Shown: piece after piece, positions 60,001 through 64,000 of the stretch | How positions within the stretch are numbered: the first letter of the stretch is position 1 | Layout of the letters: every line of letters begins with the position of its first letter | NCBI GenBank assembly: GCA_034506175.1 | Contig: JAPDQB010000002.1 | Coordinates: forward strand, 1 to 64,000 | Length of the DNA: 64,000 nucleotides | Origin: a candidate division KSB1 bacterium | GTDB lineage: Bacteria; Zhuqueibacterota; Zhuqueibacteria; Zhuqueibacterales; Zhuqueibacteraceae | Direction: 5' to 3' | Translations under genes and position numbers: made by a program | The notes under the pieces: generated by a model | Told to the model about the DNA's origin: nothing | The model's database searches: none | The model's input: the letters and a program-made list of their open reading frames with translations, nothing else

Positions 60001-60487
60001 CGACGAAAAGCTGGCCGGGCATTTTCAACGGGTGTTGAATCTGGCGCGCCTTTGTGAGTTCTCGAATCGCGCTGCTTCGGTTCGCGCCTTTTTCGATGCG
60101 CTGGCGCTGGAAGGCGCCGCCGACCATTTCGATCCGCGCGCCGAAAAAATTGCGCTGATGACGTTGCATGCGGCAAAAGGTTTGGAATTTTCCGTGGTGT
60201 TTATAATTGGCTGCGAAGAAACATTGCTGCCGATGCAGTTGCCGGGCCTGCAGAGCGCCGTCGAAGAGGAGCGCCGCCTGTTTTACGTCGGCATGACGCG
60301 CGCCAAAGAACAGCTTTATCTCTTGCGTGCCAAACGCCGGCTATTGTTTGGACGTTGGCAGGAGAATCCCGCCTCGCGTTTTTTGGCGGATATCGAAGAG
60401 CAGCTCAAAGCGTATGAAAAATGGCAGGCGCCGGCGCGAAAAGAGCCGAAAAAACACGGCGATGAAAATCAGTTGGGATTGTTTTGA
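57065..60487 (+). CDS. PHP-domain/UvrD-type helicase fusion
   Basis: Residues 1-290 are a PHP phosphoesterase-like domain (ADLHLHSHFSRATS, PAHIWTPWF, LVSNSDAHSPQ) with metal-binding histidines, followed by a zinc ribbon (CPVCGKPV near ~297, one CxxC seen). From ~480 a superfamily 1 helicase follows: Q-motif AGALNPSQQQAVRHG, Walker A VAGPGTGKTHT (~499), DEYQD in FVDEYQDINPAQ (~676), QAIYGFRGAD, MTLHAAKGLEF and YVGMTRAKEQL. This TIGR00375-plus-UvrD fusion occurs in several bacterial phyla. It should unwind DNA in repair; the PHP part may be a nuclease. Overlaps the Uma2 gene by four bases. Confidence 0.92.
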   Translation: MKFVADLHLHSHFSRATSSQLDLEHLGKWAQLKGVTVVGTGDFTHPGWLDEVEKKLEPAEEGLFKLKEEFARTTAAEVPKACRSAVRFMLTTEISNIYKRLDKVRKVHNLIFSPSFSTARKIQARLETIGNIRSDGRPILGLDSRDLLEITLESDPLAFLIPAHIWTPWFSMLGSKGGFDSVEDCFADLTPHVFAVETGLSSDPPMNWRLRQLDRFVLVSNSDAHSPQKLAREANLFETELSYPAIFNALQDENDSGFLGTIEFFPEEGKYHYDGHRLCKMRLHPAETQANQGNCPVCGKPVTVGVMARVEELADRPEGEKSPRSRPYANIIPLPEIIGEAKNQKPATKAVEELFHKLLAGLGSELFILQEAALDDIERLAGSVVAEGIRRMRAGEVKIAAGYDGEYGTIQLFSPEERERLSTQVSMLDPGPDQKEQSDKTKNGKLIDQENTSVNFPGIGEEAGISYQTPKPLLQQAGALNPSQQQAVRHGRGHLLIVAGPGTGKTHTLTHRIAQVIENFARAEEILAITFTNKAAEEMRQRAVKIAGPLAAKITIGTFHAFCLGVLREYHEHAGLPPDFEIIGEDEQRDLAKELWPEKPAAERDHLLDEIALLKAADKISEPDQETRAAREVYDSALRKNGRLDFDDLLLETVRLLQENRAVRHDIHRRYQWIFVDEYQDINPAQHRLLKLLIHENAVLTAIGDPNQAIYGFRGADAGYFSKFEQDFAGAMKLYLEENYRSAPTLLSASTQVITAGSENFAMPLSAALLMPGRLTIHDAPTEKAEAEYVAHQIEKMVGGTSMFSQDSGRVEKTRLGEHTFGDFAVLYRLNALRPALEEALSRAGMPYQISGDAPLVSRRGVRELTTAIGWLCNIALQNAARQIHPKNLAALLQFALPGIGEQTARRAEGFFTKIHQLEAGAFDRFLREERSLTEKQKLALAAFSCELEEAGRRFASGGLVEAMQFLLNLPTWKSLMKGDEKLAGHFQRVLNLARLCEFSNRAASVRAFFDALALEGAADHFDPRAEKIALMTLHAAKGLEFSVVFIIGCEETLLPMQLPGLQSAVEEERRLFYVGMTRAKEQLYLLRAKRRLLFGRWQENPASRFLADIEEQLKAYEKWQAPARKEPKKHGDENQLGLF

Positions 60488-60522
60488 TTGCGCCCTGGGA
60501 AGATTAAAGCGGTTGGGCGTCC

Positions 60523-60741
60523 TTTGCGCATCAGTTTACACTTTGCGAATGGGATAACAACCGCAGCGTCGCCGTCAAGCATGTGCGGACGTTGGTGAAG
60601 CAACGCCAAGCCGCCGGTCGCGACGCAATGAGTTGGGATGGCTGTGATGCCAATAACCTGCTCGTTTCAAACGGTGTGTTCATTGATCAGTTTCGAACCG
60701 GGAAATTCACGCAAAGCCGGAAAATGACGATACTGCGATAA
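60523..60741 (+). pseudogene. Relic of a type IX-like C-terminal sorting domain
   Basis: One frame reads FAHQFTLCEWDNNRSVAVKH, then VRTLVKQRQAAGRDAMSWDG and NGVFIDQFRTGKFTQSRKMT, ending ILR-stop at 60739-60741. This is the FlgD/Por-type C-terminal domain (LVxGxQxAGxHxxxWDGxDxxG, SGVYxYxxxAGxFxQxRKMxLL) with several key changes and no start codon. It is the surviving tail of a deleted secreted-protein gene. Confidence 0.6.
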
Positions 60742-61077
60742 CGCCAATTGCCGGGCGACAGCGATGTTGCCCCGACTTTTTATTCTTCGCGGTCTGCAAT
60801 TGCATTGAGTGCTTGTATTTTAAAAGTGTTCAGAGCTTTCAGGTTGACCCCACCTCTTTTGTTGTACTGTGATTCCTGGCGCGCTGTAAAACGCAAAAAT
60901 TCTCGATTGATTCTTCGATACACCTTCTCAAAAAAAACTTGACATTTTCGACAAAATGATTACACTCATAGGCGAGAACCTTTTCGGATGATTCACGCCG
61001 CGAAGTAAAAAAAAGCGTTAATTCAGGGAAGATGCCTTCCAAAATGATAACGGTATGTAACGATCAGGAGAACAGCT
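60742..61077. other. Gap upstream of an outer-membrane protein gene
   Basis: Contains the sigma-70-type promoter at 60939-60966 and otherwise no gene I can support. It begins directly after the sorting-domain relic. Confidence 0.5.
60939..60966 (+). promoter_or_regulatory. Sigma-70-type promoter of the 61078 gene
   Basis: A perfect TTGACA (60939-60944) and TACACT (60961-60966) are 16 bases apart. The start would lie near 60973, about 105 bases before the ATG. Confidence 0.45.
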
Positions 61078-61872
61078 ATGAAACGCCTTGTGAGTGTGCT
61101 CGTCGTTGTGTGTTTGCTGCCGTCTTTTGCCCCGGCGCAATCGCTCCGCATCGAAGTGCTGCGGCCGCAATTTAAGTTTGGCGGCGGCGAGCCGTCAACG
61201 TTCACGACGGCTTGGTTCGCCACCTTGTCGCTGCCGATTTATAAGCGCGTCCACTTCGTGGGCCAGCTTCCGTTTGCGTTCGGCAAGCTCGAAAACAATC
61301 CGGTGCCGACGGAAGACGAGACCCTCGGCAACCCGGGCTTCGGCTTGCGTTTCGACCACGAGAATCTGACGATCGACGTCGGCGCGCGGTTGCCGCTGGC
61401 GAAAACTGGCTTCGCCGGATTTATGGGCTCTCTCGCCGACATCGACCGGCAAGAAGCCTTTATTCCGGATATTTTGCCGTTCTACGGCACGATCAAAACG
61501 AAAATCAGCGTCGGCAAATTAAACCTCAAGCCTTACGGCGGCGCTACATTCAATATTCGCGTCGAGCGCGACAGGCTGAGTTTTGATTATCTGAGAAGCG
61601 TTTTTAGAAGCCGCGCCAATGACGGCGAGCTTTTTGTTCTTTACGGCGGCGAAGGCGGGTTTGATATTGGGAAATTCTATCTCGGCGGCGCGTACAACGC
61701 CCGAACCTGGGTGACCTCCGGTAATTCATTCGGCACCAGCTCTATCAACCAGGTGAGTCTCCGCGCCGAATTGGATTTCAGCAAAGTCGTGCCCGGCGCG
61801 ATTTTCCGTTTCCCGCTCGATGATATTTTGCTCGATTCGGTTTTTGGCTTGTATTGCACATTTTCGCTTTAA
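61078..61872 (+). CDS. Outer-membrane beta-barrel protein
   Basis: A 264-aa secreted protein with signal MKRLVSVLVVVCLLPSFAPA and amphipathic strands (FKFGGGEPSTFTTAWFATLS, FVGQLPFAFGK, NPGFGLRFDHENLTIDVGAR), ending in the CTFSL type of barrel terminus. AGGAG precedes the ATG. It resembles the transporter/opacity-like barrels that are common in FCB bacteria. Function unknown; it precedes a large exported protein on the same strand. Confidence 0.75.
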   Translation: MKRLVSVLVVVCLLPSFAPAQSLRIEVLRPQFKFGGGEPSTFTTAWFATLSLPIYKRVHFVGQLPFAFGKLENNPVPTEDETLGNPGFGLRFDHENLTIDVGARLPLAKTGFAGFMGSLADIDRQEAFIPDILPFYGTIKTKISVGKLNLKPYGGATFNIRVERDRLSFDYLRSVFRSRANDGELFVLYGGEGGFDIGKFYLGGAYNARTWVTSGNSFGTSSINQVSLRAELDFSKVVPGAIFRFPLDDILLDSVFGLYCTFSL

Positions 61873-61947
61873 AAGCGCGCTTCCGATCTCTTTTTGTAAA
61901 TAGGACTTTGTCATTACGCTTCGTACATCCACTTTTAGGAGGCTGTC

Positions 61948-64000
61948 ATGAGATCAAACGGCTACAAACGCGCAACGCGCGGCGCCGGCAGTTTTTTGAG
62001 CGCGGCTCTAATTCTGCTGCTGGGTGCGGCAACGACCGGCTCGGCGCAGATTGAAGTGTATTCGTCTGCCGACACCGCAACAGCGGCGAGTGTACCCAGT
62101 AACGCCACGCCGCGCACCAACGAAACCATCAGCGTAACGATTAATGCCAATGTCAGCGCCTTGCAGGCGCCTAACAACAGGCTCGCAGCGTATCAGGCGA
62201 CATTAAATTGGAATCCCGCCGTCATCCAATTTCTCAGTACGACACCGGCCCCGGCGCCTTGGGACACGCCTAATTTGAACACCAATGAGACTGCGACTGG
62301 CAAGCTCGAGTGGAACGATTTTGTTGCCGGAGGCGTCTCGGGACAATTCAATCTCCTCATTGTCAATTTCAGAGTCGTGGGCCCCGCCGGCTCAAGCTCG
62401 GTTCTCGATCTCAACTTTGTCGAGATGACCACCTCGACGTTCCAGAGCCTGCTGAGCGTCTTGAGAGTCACCGACGGCAAAGTCACCGTTCGCGGCAACT
62501 CGCCGCCGGTTTTGACGGCGATTCCGAATCAAACGATGAATGAGGGCGCGACGCTGAATATCCCGCTTGCAGCCACGGATCCTGACGGCGACAGAATTAC
62601 CTTGCGCGCCAGCAATGCGCCTGCTTTTGCAATCTTGACTGACAATGGCAACGGAACCGGCACGCTGCGCTTGACGCCGGGCCGGGACGATGCCGGCAGT
62701 TATCCAAATATCAAAATTTTTGCAACCGATAACGGCGCGCCGCCGCTGTCGGATTCGACACAGTTCAATCTCACCGTTCTCAACACCCTGCCTCCTCTCG
62801 TTTGCTCGGTGGCAATTGTGACGCCTAAAGATAACGCCGTCACTTGCGACGATTCAGTGAACGTTTGCGTCGCCACGACGATTTCCGGCACGGTGGGACC
62901 AACCACCAAAACGCTCGCAGTCAAAGGTTTTCCGGTGCCGGTCGATTGCGTTAAAATCCCTCTCGTCAACGGCGCGAACACGATTATTGCCACACTCACG
63001 GTGAAAGATTCATTGAGCACCTGTGAGGCGGCGGATACGATTACCGTTTTCGCCAAATTAACTCCGCTCTCGTGCACGCTCACCCTCACGGCGCCGAAAG
63101 ACAGCGCGGTCGTCTGCACGGATAGTGTCGATGTAAAAGGCGCGACCACGATCATCGGCGGCGTTCCGCCTTTTACAACGACTTGCGTGGTGAATGGCGT
63201 GCCGGCGACGGTGGCCGGCAACACGTTCGCCGCGCGCGTGAAATTGAATGCCGGTTGGAATACGTTGCTCGCAACTTGCACGGTGACCGACAGTTGCAAA
63301 AAGTCGGTGGTTTGCCGCGACACCGTTCGCGTTCGATTTGTTTCCGACAAAACCGCTCCGACTTGCGTCTTTTCGCATGGCTACCAATCGGTGACCGGCG
63401 TTTTCATGGACGATGAAAGCGGCATTGCCAAAATCGAGCCGCTCTTTTTGTTCAATGCCAAGCTCACCGTCGACCCGTTCACGCCAGGCGCCAAGAAGGT
63501 GAATTTCCGTCTTGATGCCATCGATTTTAGCACATACATCGGCTTCGACATCAAAATCACCGACGTCTGTGGCAACTCGCATGTCTGCGATCCGGTGATG
63601 CTGCAGCTCAGCGCCGAGCGCGCCAACAATCCGTACGTTTTCACCTTCCGCAGTGTTGATCGCTACTTTCATGTGACGAACCGTGGTTTGTCGGAGATTC
63701 GCGTGGAGTTGAATGGCAGGCGCTTCAGTTTGAACGCCGAACGCCGCGGCGGTGTCGTGCAGTCGCTGGCTGTTTACTCCATGCCGCGTGAAGGCGAGAT
63801 GACGATTGATTTGCAGCCGTATTTGCGCCCGGTCGGCGACAACGACATTCGCATCGAAGTCGCTGGTCCGCCCGGAAGCGGCGCCGATCTTCTCATCATC
63901 GATGATATTCACGAAGCCGATCGCGCCCTGGTGCTGCAACAACCGCCGGAGGCGTATGAGTTATCGCAAAATTACCCGAACCCATTCAATCCCGAAACGA
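61948..64000 (+). CDS. Large secreted protein with cohesin-like, cadherin-like and sorting domains (cut by the right edge)
   Basis: ATG at 61948 after TAGGAGGCTGTC. A signal peptide (FLSAALILLLGAATTGSAQ) is followed by a cohesin-like domain (NETISVTINANVSALQAPNN, YQATLNWNPAVIQFLST) and a cadherin/Ig-type segment (IPNQTMNEGATLNIPLAATD). Several cysteine-rich Ig-like repeats with a CxLTxxxPKDxxxxCxDSV pattern come next (CSVAIVTPKDNAVTCDDSV and CTLTLTAPKDSAVVCTDSV). At the edge the YELSQNYPNPFNPE start of a type IX-like C-terminal sorting domain appears. About 684 codons are visible and only the last ~80 are missing. Probably a surface or extracellular adhesion protein. Confidence 0.88.
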   Translation, partial: MRSNGYKRATRGAGSFLSAALILLLGAATTGSAQIEVYSSADTATAASVPSNATPRTNETISVTINANVSALQAPNNRLAAYQATLNWNPAVIQFLSTTPAPAPWDTPNLNTNETATGKLEWNDFVAGGVSGQFNLLIVNFRVVGPAGSSSVLDLNFVEMTTSTFQSLLSVLRVTDGKVTVRGNSPPVLTAIPNQTMNEGATLNIPLAATDPDGDRITLRASNAPAFAILTDNGNGTGTLRLTPGRDDAGSYPNIKIFATDNGAPPLSDSTQFNLTVLNTLPPLVCSVAIVTPKDNAVTCDDSVNVCVATTISGTVGPTTKTLAVKGFPVPVDCVKIPLVNGANTIIATLTVKDSLSTCEAADTITVFAKLTPLSCTLTLTAPKDSAVVCTDSVDVKGATTIIGGVPPFTTTCVVNGVPATVAGNTFAARVKLNAGWNTLLATCTVTDSCKKSVVCRDTVRVRFVSDKTAPTCVFSHGYQSVTGVFMDDESGIAKIEPLFLFNAKLTVDPFTPGAKKVNFRLDAIDFSTYIGFDIKITDVCGNSHVCDPVMLQLSAERANNPYVFTFRSVDRYFHVTNRGLSEIRVELNGRRFSLNAERRGGVVQSLAVYSMPREGEMTIDLQPYLRPVGDNDIRIEVAGPPGSGADLLIIDDIHEADRALVLQQPPEAYELSQNYPNPFNPET

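Overview
The window looks like a chromosomal segment from a Gram-negative, uncultured-type bacterium of the FCB superphylum, closest in flavour to KSB1/Calditrichota-like lineages. The pointers are outer-membrane beta-barrels, long secreted proteins ending in YPNPF-type C-terminal domains (the one cut by the right edge ends in YELSQNYPNPFNPE), a Bacteroidetes-style type IV secretion gene order, large multihaem cytochromes, and many short intergenic repeats. The phylum is an inference; no rRNA or tRNA gene was seen.

Layout. 0-1 kb: a degraded IS66 element. 1-5 kb (minus strand): a frameshifted small membrane protein, a secreted NHL beta-propeller, uvrC and a small hypothetical. 5-8.2 kb (plus): hsp20 behind a strong sigma-54-type promoter, an FmdB zinc-ribbon protein, an orphan Phd-like antitoxin and a DUF2279-like protein. 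8.4-15 kb (minus): a membrane ferric-reductase-like protein with a 4Fe-4S/FAD oxidoreductase, then a two-component operon (OmpR-type regulator, porin, PstS-like binding protein, histidine kinase). 15.6-23.6 kb (plus): a redox envelope cluster with a mono-haem cytochrome/beta-barrel fusion, a haem-binding protein, a PAP2 phosphatase, a 20-CxxCH and a 22-CxxCH cytochrome and a 558-aa beta-barrel, with a 15/16-match sigma-54 promoter just before the large cytochromes. 23.7-28.8 kb: a PQQ-like propeller, wrecked transposases, a ceramidase-family gene with an in-frame TGA, a broken YceI gene and an SDR. 29-31.6 kb: an NtrC-type sigma-54 activator and an unknown gene, both with GG-N10-GC promoter candidates. 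31.7-32.3 kb: a DUF6516-type toxin-antitoxin-like pair. 32.6-44.5 kb (plus): a type IV secretion operon (VirD4, B2, B3, B4, B5, B6, B8, B9, B10, PKD lipoprotein, TraO-like) without a recognisable relaxase or VirB11. 44.5-48 kb (minus): relics of toxin-antitoxin-type genes around purL, and a DUF971 gene. 48-64 kb: a deoxyhypusine-synthase-like protein, a 1450-aa subtilase, coaE, a DUF1848 protein, small membrane proteins, Uma2 plus a PHP-UvrD helicase fusion, and secreted proteins at the right edge.

How it fits together. Two blocks stand out. The 15.6-23.6 kb block has the parts expected of a porin-cytochrome electron conduit, and the nearby NtrC-type regulator could act at its sigma-54 promoter. 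The 32.6-44.5 kb block is a nearly complete MPF_B-like secretion apparatus with a coupling ATPase but no visible DNA-processing gene, and several of its gene junctions carry heptanucleotide arrays or palindromic repeats. Between the blocks lie many half-deleted genes (transposases, HEPN/MNT, nucleotidyltransferase, YceI, ceramidase, a sorting-domain relic), so this is a decaying, rearranged accessory landscape inside otherwise housekeeping DNA.
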